From Trichodesmium sp. MAG_R03 (GTDB taxonomy: Bacteria > Cyanobacteriota > Cyanobacteriia > Cyanobacteriales > Microcoleaceae): a stretch of 32,236 nt of DNA. Shown here one piece after another: positions 8,301 through 16,600 of the stretch. The notes under the pieces were generated by a model, which was given only the letters and a program-made list of their open reading frames with translations, ran no database searches and was not told where the DNA came from. Where the stretch lies: positions 1 to 32,236 of the forward strand of contig JAKQYF010000032.1 in the NCBI GenBank assembly GCA_023356535.1. Reading direction: 5' to 3'. The position numbers were made by a program, and so were the translations under genes. Each line of letters opens with the position of its first letter. Within the stretch, counting starts at the first letter, position 1.

Positions 8301-9656
8301 TTTTGCCCACTTTTTTAATTGCTCCAAAGCCTGACCTAAACGGAACAAAACTTGATTTGACTCCTTAGATAAAAGCACCGCCTGACGATAATATTCTACT
8401 GCTTCAGACCATTGCTCTAATTTACCTAAAGCCTCTGCTAAAGCTAAACAACACTCACCTCCATCAGGACTTATTTCTAGACTCCGGTGATATAACTCCA
8501 CTGCTTCTGACCACTGCTCTTGCTGAGACTTAGCAACTCCCAAATAATAATATGCTTCTGCTAAATAGGAAGTCTCGAAGCAGTCAGCAGAATATTGAGT
8601 CACTTGGTGTAGATATTCCTCTGCTTCTGACCATTTTTTCAACCTCACTAAGACTATCCCCAAACAAAGATAAAACTCTGGTGCCTCTGTTTTGAGCTTT
8701 ATTGCTTGGCGCAAATAACTAACAGCTTCCTCAAACTCACCCTGTTGAGACAAAAGTGATCCCAACTTGTAGAGATACCAGGGTGCTTGAGGGTCTATAG
8801 CTACTGCCTGACGATAAGTAGCGATCGCTTCTGAGCATTTCTCTAAGTTAACTAAAACATCACCCAACTTATAATAACTCCAAGCAAAATCAGGATTCAA
8901 TTTAATAGCTTGGCGATAAGCTGCAGCTGCTTCTGACCATTGCTCTAAATTAATTAAAACATCACCTAAATTATTATAAGACCAAGAAAAGTCTGGCTTG
9001 AATTCTATAGATTTATTATAAGCAGCAACGGCAGCTTCTAACTCTTCTTTTTCTTGTAATAAATTACCTAATTTATGATGCACATTCCATAATTCAGGCT
9101 GAATTTCAACTGCTTTTATATAAATCTTAATTGCTTCTTCTTGTTCACCTGTTTCTACTAAAATATCACCTAAAGACTCATAAGCATCGGTAAAATTTGG
9201 GTCTACTGCAATTGCTTGGTAATAAGTATTTATTGCTTGGTAAAATTGCCCTACTTTTACTAATGTTTCTGCCAATTTAAAATAAGATTGAGAAGAGTTT
9301 GGGTTTAATTTTATGGCCTTACGGTAAGCTACAATTACCTCTGAAAATTTTTCTTGTTTAATTAATATCTCCCCTAAGTTATAATGAGCTTGGTGTAGAT
9401 TTGGTTGAATTTGAATGGCTTTTTTATATAGAGTTACTACTGCTTCTAACTGGTTTTGGTTAATTAAAATATTGGCTAAAGAGTAGTAAGCCTCTATAAA
9501 GTAGGGATCTATTTCAATAGCTGTACGATAATAAGTAAGAGCCTCTTCTAATTTTCCTTGTTTAGCTGAAACTTTACCCAAGCTATAGTAGGTTTTAGCA
9601 TATTTAGGCTCTTGCATAGTTTGAGTTCTTGTATCAATTTTTTTGTCTATCAACAT
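5364..9656 (-). CDS. TPR protein with three glycosyltransferase-like regions (GT-A-like, exostosin/GT47-like, GT-B)
   Basis: A 1430-aa protein. Residues 20-450 hold about twelve TPR units, several nearly identical (for example 225-290). Residues 485-700 look like a GT-A fold, with an FTPYY start and ANTDIYFDES (568-577) as a DXD-like metal site. Residues 760-1075 match the exostosin/GT47 pattern, with LCPSGSGPNSIRLWEAI (981-997) followed by GAIPVVL. Residues 1135-1395 look like a GT-B C-terminal half, with E1310 and E1318 in the retaining-type E-x7-E arrangement. No signal peptide or membrane helix is seen, so it is probably cytoplasmic, adding sugars to a protein or glycan carrier bound by the TPRs. 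The ATG at 9656 has no clear ribosome site; M14 is an alternative start. The GT47-like and GT-B calls are solid; the GT-A-like call is weaker. Donor and acceptor sugars are unknown. Confidence 0.8.
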   Translation of the reverse strand: MLIDKKIDTRTQTMQEPKYAKTYYSLGKVSAKQGKLEEALTYYRTAIEIDPYFIEAYYSLANILINQNQLEAVVTLYKKAIQIQPNLHQAHYNLGEILIKQEKFSEVIVAYRKAIKLNPNSSQSYFKLAETLVKVGQFYQAINTYYQAIAVDPNFTDAYESLGDILVETGEQEEAIKIYIKAVEIQPELWNVHHKLGNLLQEKEELEAAVAAYNKSIEFKPDFSWSYNNLGDVLINLEQWSEAAAAYRQAIKLNPDFAWSYYKLGDVLVNLEKCSEAIATYRQAVAIDPQAPWYLYKLGSLLSQQGEFEEAVSYLRQAIKLKTEAPEFYLCLGIVLVRLKKWSEAEEYLHQVTQYSADCFETSYLAEAYYYLGVAKSQQEQWSEAVELYHRSLEISPDGGECCLALAEALGKLEQWSEAVEYYRQAVLLSKESNQVLFRLGQALEQLKKWAKNVKLSSNLDVQQEKIADLSGEIDSYQKPVTQEPKIILFTPYYKAKHSERQAELIYCLKKNIQCDEIQKIVLVIDDDHIPEVESPKIEIVKIDARPTYLDWVELTEQKCKNKISILANTDIYFDESVTRIREIFAAEPKGFVALSRYEKEAENQTLHKSPHWSQDVWAISGDFKFTESFKNSLKISLGVPRCDNKIAYLFAIHGAPVYNPCHHIKTVHVQESQLRYYDKYGDTSILGGTAWVYPSIIINEPSKIQIDLWTLNSSNLAGLQVNKTWDSLNKKSEKEESKKSATSDEEKSNEKKIIHNVIGFNSDWQYPAITEKYAYKMANQFLTKDNFEQNVVYFGFPWATLIDKLFHSQDKTEANILIEKLGSFQDELKKYKKIITVCQHIRMLEFQSIFDEVGITDIFWSHTTKDQNVFPSYPHISLHPFPLYPVQGINIEAKETEKKYLYSFIGTRPNKSYLTDSRTKIIDFLSDDNRGLIIARNQWHYNKIVYDHQVLKKVKNTDGLVDNLASAEFKEVMQQSIFALCPSGSGPNSIRLWEAIGLGAIPVVLADTYLPPGDRKLWDEAIVNCSEKLEDIKGLPDHLAEIQKDDELLQRKRKALKKLWMRYGVDCFVYDITKLFFQYASGDLGVTKPKTKTPKGLQKAANFLVTKKFTKEEFKPSYVWPNTTFPFRLYYDSPKCRILIIENIQHNWKWMAECHKGFRETDFFFVMTGWYQSPTFADEAETIFSVLNLDKKQFFLMYNSPQEMENFAQKGFQGDVINQNAWLDEKAIAQPLGKEKIYDGIYVEFNKKSKRPQLAAQVSPLALVTKANHGKAFPNTPPYKYLNEQQLSPTEMWEKINQSHCGLVLSAEEGACQTSSEYLLCGIPVVSTSTLGGRDMWYNENNSIICEATVDAVASAVEKFVQNPPNAKHIRQQHIEQAQEYREKFIQVVGDVFKRFCVVDVEASSYFPKNFYHKMRKNENIDFVKSIFV

Positions 9657-10361
9657 AGTAGATTCATTGAATTAAAATATTTTTAGTTATCAAAACATAT
9701 ACAGTAATTTCTGTAAGGAATGGGGAAAATAGAGAAAGAAAAGATGATTATCTTGAGTTAAGAGTAATTATTAATTTCTGTAATTGAAATATCAAAATTT
9801 ATGTTTTATAGTAGTTGTCACGACTGGTATGAATATTCTCTCTATTCTCAATATAGTCCATACTACGAATTTAACCCTGCTATAACTTGCTCTCTAATAC
9901 AGCAGATAAGGAGCAAATAACGTACAGGATAAATAGTAAAAATATTGTATTGCCTGGAATTGGTATAACTCATAACAACGGCAACCGTTGTATTATTGAT
10001 TATGCCTTAATAATTTAGATTGATAATTACTTTATACTTTGGTATTTTTCCAAAATCCCTAAAATAAGCAAATTTTGTGCTTAACAAATATGAGAATTGT
10101 TATATTGCTACTTTGATATTTTTCTAGGGGGAAAACACTGATCATTCCTATTTGTCTATTGATAAGGAATGAGAATTCAATCAAGTCCAGAATTTTGTTG
10201 AAAGAACTCAAATGATATGAAATTTAGGCCATTTAACTGGTGTAGATAATAAAATTCTCGTTCCTAAAAATGGCTCAAACCTAACTCTTGAAGTGAGTCA
10301 AAAATTATTGCATTCTAGAGTTTTCTAGATTTTTTGCTGTTATCCGGAAATCTAATATAAA
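9657..10361. other. AT-rich spacer upstream of the TPR-glycosyltransferase gene
   Basis: No gene is supported here. A tight 7-bp inverted repeat, ACAACGG-CAA-CCGTTGT, lies at 9975-9991, about 320 bp upstream of the start at 9656, and could be an operator. A start-less 35-codon open stretch at 10221-10328 could be a coding relic but has no recognisable similarity. Confidence 0.4.
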
Positions 10362-10453
10362 CAGGACTTATGCCAACTCCTAGATAATAAGATATCTATA
10401 GAGAGTAATGGCTATTAAACCCGACGAGATATGGTGGTTCTGGGTAAGTCCTG
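10362..10453. repeat. Family B inverted-repeat element (92 bp)
   Basis: It is bounded by CAGGACTTATGCC and GGGTAAGTCCTG, which are imperfect inverted repeats of each other, and has no coding capacity. The flanks do not show a clean target duplication, unlike the copies at 18215 and 19912. It matches the 91-bp copy at 26442 in size. Confidence 0.7.
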
Positions 10454-10511
10454 ACAAAGTTCTAGCAGATTTCGGCAAATGATGTATAAGGTAAATGGTG
10501 AAAATTATCTA

Positions 10512-10761
10512 GGGTCTGCTGAAAAAGTCTTTTTAAGAAGCAAAGGAGTTGGTAGGGACGTTCCATGCAGCATCCCTACATAAGAATAGGGAATGTATGG
10601 AGGAGGTAGTCAGATATATTTGTCCCTTGATTTTTCGGGGGTGGGAACGCCCAAAATATTAACTTTTTCAGCCTTGTTGGACCAAAAACCAGGTATTTTT
10701 TTCGACAAAAAAAGGCTAAGACCTTTATTTGTCAATTTTTTAATATTTAATCAGCAAGCCC
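10512..10761. mobile_element. Family A MITE (250 bp, TA target)
   Basis: The left end GGGTCTGCTGAAAAA and right end TTTAATCAGCAAGCCC are terminal inverted repeats, flanked by TA on each side (10510-10511 and 10762-10763). The interior shares long blocks with the element at 20119-20420. The TA target and absence of a transposase fit a non-autonomous IS630/Tc1-type element. The open frame at 10593-10850 crosses its right boundary and is not considered a gene. Confidence 0.75.
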
Positions 10762-10891
10762 TATCTAGTGCAGGCATCTTGCCCGCGTGGGTGTATCTAA
10801 TAACAGCGGAAAGAGTTGGAAATATGCTGAGGAATGCTTTGCAAACATAACTTTTGTTTCTCCTTGGAGACTAATTCCTCCTTCCAATATA

Positions 10892-10926
10892 ATGAGTTAA
10901 TAACTCATAGCTGAATGCTTAGCTAT
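10892..10926 (-). terminator. Paired small hairpins downstream of the TPR-GT61 gene
   Basis: ATGAGTTA/TAACTCAT (10892-10908) and ATAGCT/AGCTAT (10907-10926) form two adjoining AT-rich hairpins just past the stop of the gene at 10940. There is no T tract on the minus strand, so a terminator role is only a possibility. Confidence 0.25.
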
Positions 10927-10939
10927 ATTAACTAGAAAA

Positions 10940-13900
10940 CTACTGTAAATTGAGAGCTTGACGATAAATTTTTACAGCTTCTTCTACTTCACCAATCTCT
11001 CGTAGAGCATCCCCTAAATTTTGATGAACTGCCCAAATGTCAGGTTTTAATCCTATTAATGTTTGAGTATCTAAGTTCAACTTTAATATATATAAAGCTT
11101 GCCGATAATAATAAATAGCTTCATGCCAGTTTTTCTGCAATGCTAATATTTTTCCTATGTCATAATTAGCACTAGCTAAGTGGGGATTTATTTTTAGTGC
11201 TTGATGATAATAATTAATGGCATTATCTACTTGATTTTTCTCTTGAAAAACTTTCCCCATTATTTGATAAGCTTCTGGGTATGGCTTGATTTTAATTGCT
11301 CTTTCACAGGCAGCGATCGCTTGGGGAAACAATCCTTCTAAATAATAGGTATTGGCTTGTTTTAATATTTCTGTGATTTGTTCTTTTTGAGTATACTTTT
11401 TATCATTTGGCACTGTCTGATTTAATTTCCATAGTTGATGACTTTCTGGTTTTATTTCTGCTGTATTTAATTGATTGCTATTCTGGTGTTGAACTTCTAG
11501 TTTTGTTGAGACACGAGAATTGATATCAACCTTTGAATTGTTCTGATTTTGATTTTTATCTGCCCATATTTTCTTAGCCTTATGGTGATAACTAACTGCT
11601 TCATCTAATCTGCCAAGACGTTTCAAAGCTACACTAATATTGTAGTAAACTGTAGCAAAATTAGGATTTAATTCTATCGAGTTTTGATAACAGGATACTG
11701 CCTGAGTAATTTGCTCTTGCCTATACAATTTATTTCCTAAATTAAAATGGTCATTAGCTGTTACTTTTTTCGGTTCTAGAGAGTAAGCTTGATACCAACA
11801 ATTTATTGCTGCTTTAGCTTCACCTAACTCAGTCCAAATCTTGGCTAATTTGCGATAATTATCAGCAACATTTGGTTCAATTTCTGCTACTTTTTCATAA
11901 CAAGCAATTGCTGAATGCCAAGACTTATGTTCAGCATATAAATTGCCTAATAGTTTATGAATTGAGGCATTATTTGGCTCAATTTCAAGAGCTGTTTGGT
12001 AATTGATTTTTGCTTCTTTTATTTGCCCAATTTTTTCCTGAGAATTTCCTAGGATGATGTAAGCTGGTACTGCATCTATTTTAATAGAAATAGCTTCCTT
12101 ACATTGAGAAATTGCTTGATCATACAATCCCTGATCATAACATTTTTGAGCTTTCTGAATATAAATATCAGGAATATTTACCCTACTATTAGATGTCAAA
12201 GTAGATTGTAAATTTATTGGTGTTGTCTGATTGACTTGGGGAATTTTGTCTAATTTTAAACCAGAATGAATAATCTGATTATTATTAGTTTGTGTTGGAG
12301 TATCTAGAATAGTTTTTTCTCCTTCTAGATTCCAATAAATATTAGTTAAATCTGGTTCGATAATTAGAGGTTTATTAGGATGTAAGGATTTGATAATTTC
12401 TGTAGAATTTTTATTGAGTTGAAGCTGACTATTTTCTAACAGAGATAAAGATGATTCTAGATAATTGTCTGATAAGTCATTTTTTAAATTAAATGTTGAT
12501 GTAACTGTATTTACTAGGTCACTAACAACTTTTTCAACATTTTTGAGTTTCTGAATAATATGAATTGTATTTTCAGCCCTAACCTGTTGAATTATTCCTT
12601 GACTATTTTGATGATTTTCTGCTGTTAGTAAATTGAAAGAATTTTCTCGATTTTGCCAATGATTAGGAAATGCTTGTGTAGTAGGCTTCCTTGTTCCTTG
12701 TATTTTTAATGCTTCCCCTAGATTTTCATAAGCTCCCAATAAATTAGGATTTAATTCTATCGCGCGACAATAACAGGATATTGCTTTATCAATTAACTTT
12801 TGTCGCAGCAGAGTATTTCCTAATATTAAATGCTCTTCTGCTGTAGCTTTTTCTGGCTCTAAAGTGTAAGCTTGATACCAACAGTTATAAGCTTTTGTTG
12901 TCTGGCCACTTTGTGTCCAAGCTGTAGCTAGTTGACGGTAAGCATCGGCATAATTTTGATTGAGAGAAAGGGATTTTTTATAGCATTGAATTGCTTCTTT
13001 CCATTGTTGCTGCTGAGCATATAAACTACCGATATTCAGATATATTTCTGGGTCATTTGGTTGTAGAGCAATACCCTTTTTATAGGACTGCCAAGCTGCT
13101 TCTACTTGCCCTTGAGATTGCAACATTTTGCCTAGAGTTTTGTAAGTAGTTTTATCATCACTAGGAATTGCTATCTTAGTTGATTCATTGGATAACTCTG
13201 AAGTTGATTTTATGACTGTATTTGGTTGATTTATTTTTTGATTAGCAGGTTCTAAAGAGTAAGCTTGTCTACGATATTCTACAGCTTCAGCGTAATTGCC
13301 TATTTTATCATAAGCTCTAGCTAAGTTTCGGTAAGCTGCTCCTAAATCTGGTTTTATTTCTATAGCTTTTTGATAATAAGTTATCGCTTCTTGCCACTGT
13401 TCTTTTTCAACAGATAATGTGCCTAAATTCACATAAGCTTCGGCCAAATTGGGCTGATATTCTATTGCTTTTATATACCAACACCAGGCAGTTTCTAGTT
13501 GACCTTGAGCATGAAAAATATTGCCTAAAGTTTTACAAGCTGGGGCATAATCTGGTTGATGTTTTAAGGCTTGCTCGCAGGTAGTTTTGGCTGCTTCTAA
13601 TTCTTTTTCCTTTAAGTATAATTCTGCTCGTTGATTTAACTGAACAGCCATTTCTTGGGAATTAATTTTTAATGACATTTTTTGATCTATCCATTTAATA
13701 GATTGATTATTCTGTTGCTGAGATAAATTTTTCCTGATCCTTAGTTGTTTGTCTTCCTGAATAGATGCTTTACTCTCACTACTGAAAACTGTTTCTAGTA
13801 TTTTTGTATTCTCGATAATATTAATAAATTTCAGAACTTTTTTTAAAGAATTAAGGTTAACAATAATATCTTCTGTCAGAGGATTTTGATACATTAATTG

Positions 13901-16174
13901 AAGAATGGGATAACAAGTAAAATCCTCTCCTTTTAAATAGTAATGCTCAAGTCCTAGTTGTTGGCTAATCCCCCAATAATAATGTTTAATATAGTTAGGT
14001 GAAACCAATTCTATGACTTTAGTTCCTGGACGAGAAAACATTATATTTGTTAGTCCACTACCATGAGCAGCAATAATCACTTTGGCATGAGCAAATATGG
14101 CTATTTGTTCTGTTAAAGTCATTAATTCTGGCTGAATACAAACAAAACCTAGTTGACTTAACTTGGATATAACTTCCTCTTCATTGAAAACTCGTCTATA
14201 TCGTGAATTTTTTCTACTTATATATATCCGTTCTGGATAAAACGAGGTAGGTTGATTTTCTGTATAGCCTCCCTGTTTTATTCTCTTTAAAAATACCCGA
14301 CGGTGAAATTCTAAACCCCAAGATGGTACCCAACCTAAATATCCAGGAAATGAGGGTACAATTAATCGTTTGGCCTGAATATAAGGATGGCGATCGCTTT
14401 CAATAATTTTATCTTCAGGAATACCTAATATTTTCAAACTTTCCCGTTGAAATGGTTGTTGATAACTATTAACTAAAAACCCATCTATTTCTTCTAAGTC
14501 TATGCCATAAATTTTCAGAATTTCTAACCTCGGTAATATATCGACCATCCAATGAAAATATACATGGCCAGATAATCCTGATAAGATTGCTACTGTACCA
14601 TCTATTTTTTCTAATTCTGGTAGTTCTCCTAATTCAAAAGTTCTATGTTTATTTATATCATAATTCTGGCATCCTGGTAAATGACCTGGATATTCCCGGG
14701 AAAGCTCTTTTACAAGTTGATTATCTTGATTAATAATTGCTATAGCATTACAAATCATCCAAGAATTTTTCTGGGGCACAACCCATGCCCTACCTTCTGG
14801 TAGTTTTCTTACAAATGTTTTTGGATCTGATATTTTTAATGAGTTATTTTTACTGGGAATATTTGCAGTTATCGGATTTTCTGAACAGCGATAAATTCTA
14901 TTTCCTAAGTGGATAGGATTAAACTGTTGAAAAATTCGTCGCCAGCATGGTTGACAATTTAATCCTTGACAGGATGATGATAATAATTTCCGCTTTTTCG
15001 GAGATTTTGTTGATTTTGATAAACTCTGCAATTTTTCTGATATTTGGGGATGATTAGGATAAATAGCCAATCCCAGATGATAAATAATAATTGCTGAATT
15101 TATACGATTTTGCTCAACTAAACTATTACCTAGCTTAACATAATATTCTGCTGCTACTGGTTGAATATCTAAAGCTTTTTTATAGTAAAACTCTCCTTGG
15201 TTATGACTTCCATATTCCGTTGAAACATTCCCTAGATGTAAGTATATTTCTACCAAGTATTGAGAAATTTCCGTCAGAGATAATAAATTGGGAAAATTAT
15301 AGTTTTTTAAGGCTGTTAAAAACTTGGCGCAGGCTACTTTTGCTTTGTCTAATTCATCTGTACTTTCTGCTAATAAACTAGCCCATTTACAATAACTTTC
15401 AACAAAGGAATTATTATTAATAACTTTTTGTAAATGAGTCATTGCTTCTGAGAGTTTTCCCTGTTCCATGAGAGAATAACCGCTCTCAGTATAAGCTGTA
15501 AGATTTTCTGGTTCTAGTTGTATTATTTGCTGAAAATATTCAACTGCTTTTTGATGTAATCCCCGATATTGATATACTTTACCAATATAATGACGAGCTA
15601 TAGTAAATCGTGGTTCTAATTTTAAAGATTTTTCAAAGTAGATTATTGCCTGATCTAGTTGATTTTTTTGTAAAAAGGATTGACCAATATTATTGTGAAT
15701 AGTAAAATCATCTGGTTTCAACAACAAAGCTTTTTTAAACACAGAAATTGCAGCATCAGCTTGACCGTCCTGCAATAAAATACAACCCCAGTTACTGTAA
15801 GAATTAACTACAGAATCTAAATGGTTACTATTCTCGATTTTTGATAAATTTATTGCTTTCTGATAACTCTCAATTGCTGTTGTAAATAAACCTTGATTTT
15901 GCAAAACAATGCCCTGATTATAATAAGCATTAACATCATCTGGTTGGAGGGCAATTGCTTTTTGATAACTCTGATATGCTCCTAATAAATCTCCTTGTTG
16001 ATACAGTACAATACCTAAATTATAATGAACTTGTTGTAAATTTGGATTATCATTCAGTGCCTGTTGATAATAAAAAGCTGCCTCTTCCAATTGGCCTTCT
16101 TGTTGATACAATGAACCTTTAATTGCTATATTTTCAGCTTCATCTATTAGTTGAATAACAGGAGGGTCTTGCAT
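10940..16174 (-). CDS. TPR - GT61 (DUF563) glycosyltransferase - TPR protein
   Basis: A 1744-aa protein with TPR arrays at about 15-385, 830-1180, 1350-1530 and 1600-1744, separated by low-complexity linkers. Between them, about 430-780, is a GT61/DUF563 domain with GHVYFHWMVDILPRL (536-550), SRKNSRYRR (653-661) and HGSGLTNIMF (704-713). A cysteine group at C402, C407 and C410 precedes the domain. GT61 enzymes transfer sugars such as xylose or N-acetylglucosamine to proteins or glycans; the substrate here is unknown. GT61-TPR proteins usually end at the enzyme domain, whereas here about 950 TPR-rich residues follow, starting near an internal MSLKINSQEM (residue 833), which suggests fusion of two genes. 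One block of four or five TPRs appears duplicated. The ATG at 16174 has an AGGGAGAAA site upstream. No signal peptide or membrane helix is seen. Confidence 0.85.
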   Translation of the reverse strand: MQDPPVIQLIDEAENIAIKGSLYQQEGQLEEAAFYYQQALNDNPNLQQVHYNLGIVLYQQGDLLGAYQSYQKAIALQPDDVNAYYNQGIVLQNQGLFTTAIESYQKAINLSKIENSNHLDSVVNSYSNWGCILLQDGQADAAISVFKKALLLKPDDFTIHNNIGQSFLQKNQLDQAIIYFEKSLKLEPRFTIARHYIGKVYQYRGLHQKAVEYFQQIIQLEPENLTAYTESGYSLMEQGKLSEAMTHLQKVINNNSFVESYCKWASLLAESTDELDKAKVACAKFLTALKNYNFPNLLSLTEISQYLVEIYLHLGNVSTEYGSHNQGEFYYKKALDIQPVAAEYYVKLGNSLVEQNRINSAIIIYHLGLAIYPNHPQISEKLQSLSKSTKSPKKRKLLSSSCQGLNCQPCWRRIFQQFNPIHLGNRIYRCSENPITANIPSKNNSLKISDPKTFVRKLPEGRAWVVPQKNSWMICNAIAIINQDNQLVKELSREYPGHLPGCQNYDINKHRTFELGELPELEKIDGTVAILSGLSGHVYFHWMVDILPRLEILKIYGIDLEEIDGFLVNSYQQPFQRESLKILGIPEDKIIESDRHPYIQAKRLIVPSFPGYLGWVPSWGLEFHRRVFLKRIKQGGYTENQPTSFYPERIYISRKNSRYRRVFNEEEVISKLSQLGFVCIQPELMTLTEQIAIFAHAKVIIAAHGSGLTNIMFSRPGTKVIELVSPNYIKHYYWGISQQLGLEHYYLKGEDFTCYPILQLMYQNPLTEDIIVNLNSLKKVLKFINIIENTKILETVFSSESKASIQEDKQLRIRKNLSQQQNNQSIKWIDQKMSLKINSQEMAVQLNQRAELYLKEKELEAAKTTCEQALKHQPDYAPACKTLGNIFHAQGQLETAWCWYIKAIEYQPNLAEAYVNLGTLSVEKEQWQEAITYYQKAIEIKPDLGAAYRNLARAYDKIGNYAEAVEYRRQAYSLEPANQKINQPNTVIKSTSELSNESTKIAIPSDDKTTYKTLGKMLQSQGQVEAAWQSYKKGIALQPNDPEIYLNIGSLYAQQQQWKEAIQCYKKSLSLNQNYADAYRQLATAWTQSGQTTKAYNCWYQAYTLEPEKATAEEHLILGNTLLRQKLIDKAISCYCRAIELNPNLLGAYENLGEALKIQGTRKPTTQAFPNHWQNRENSFNLLTAENHQNSQGIIQQVRAENTIHIIQKLKNVEKVVSDLVNTVTSTFNLKNDLSDNYLESSLSLLENSQLQLNKNSTEIIKSLHPNKPLIIEPDLTNIYWNLEGEKTILDTPTQTNNNQIIHSGLKLDKIPQVNQTTPINLQSTLTSNSRVNIPDIYIQKAQKCYDQGLYDQAISQCKEAISIKIDAVPAYIILGNSQEKIGQIKEAKINYQTALEIEPNNASIHKLLGNLYAEHKSWHSAIACYEKVAEIEPNVADNYRKLAKIWTELGEAKAAINCWYQAYSLEPKKVTANDHFNLGNKLYRQEQITQAVSCYQNSIELNPNFATVYYNISVALKRLGRLDEAVSYHHKAKKIWADKNQNQNNSKVDINSRVSTKLEVQHQNSNQLNTAEIKPESHQLWKLNQTVPNDKKYTQKEQITEILKQANTYYLEGLFPQAIAACERAIKIKPYPEAYQIMGKVFQEKNQVDNAINYYHQALKINPHLASANYDIGKILALQKNWHEAIYYYRQALYILKLNLDTQTLIGLKPDIWAVHQNLGDALREIGEVEEAVKIYRQALNLQ

Positions 16175-16600
16175 ATATTATTTTTCTCCCTGATTTGCTA
16201 AATCTATATAGTAATTCTATAAATATTTTCCCTATTCAGTAAGTTCTACAAATAAAAAAAATATATATGACAGAAATTGCATAAATTCACCTTGAAAACG
16301 CCATCTGTAGGGGCAAATGGCATTAGCCCTCACTGGAAGGACGTGCCCATGGGTAAGTCCTGTATATAATAAGTATTCAACCAGATTTAACTACCCCGGC
16401 GGGAAGTCTCGTGTTCTTCAGAAGGAAAGCCTTGGGATGAAAGCCGAGGTTCATGTGCGTGGTTCGTCCTGATTTTCTATGTACTTTTTTACCACAACAC
16501 CACTACAGCTAGCGAGAAAAGTTGAGTTCAGAAAAAATATTAATTTATAAGGTTTTGAGCTTATTTTTAACCTATTTTTTCTAAAAACCCAGGTAGTCTA
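16175..16600. other. Spacer with family B right end and a GC-rich structured island
   Basis: No gene is supported. GGGTAAGTCCTG at 16351-16362 is a family B right end; the matching left end is degraded or lost. At about 16393-16473 an island clearly richer in GC than its surroundings contains CCTTGG/CCGAGG around GATGAAAG and ends GTGCGTGGTTCG. It slightly resembles the 3' end of a group II intron, but the canonical domain V pairing is not complete. Confidence 0.4.

Noticed and set aside
10221..10328. 35-codon open stretch reading GHLTGVDNKILVPKNGSN
   Set aside because: No start codon and no family recognised; it could be a coding relic but cannot be supported.
10593..10850. 85-codon plus-strand open frame
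   Set aside because: It starts inside the family A element and runs out of its right end; similar sequence elsewhere is non-coding repeat.
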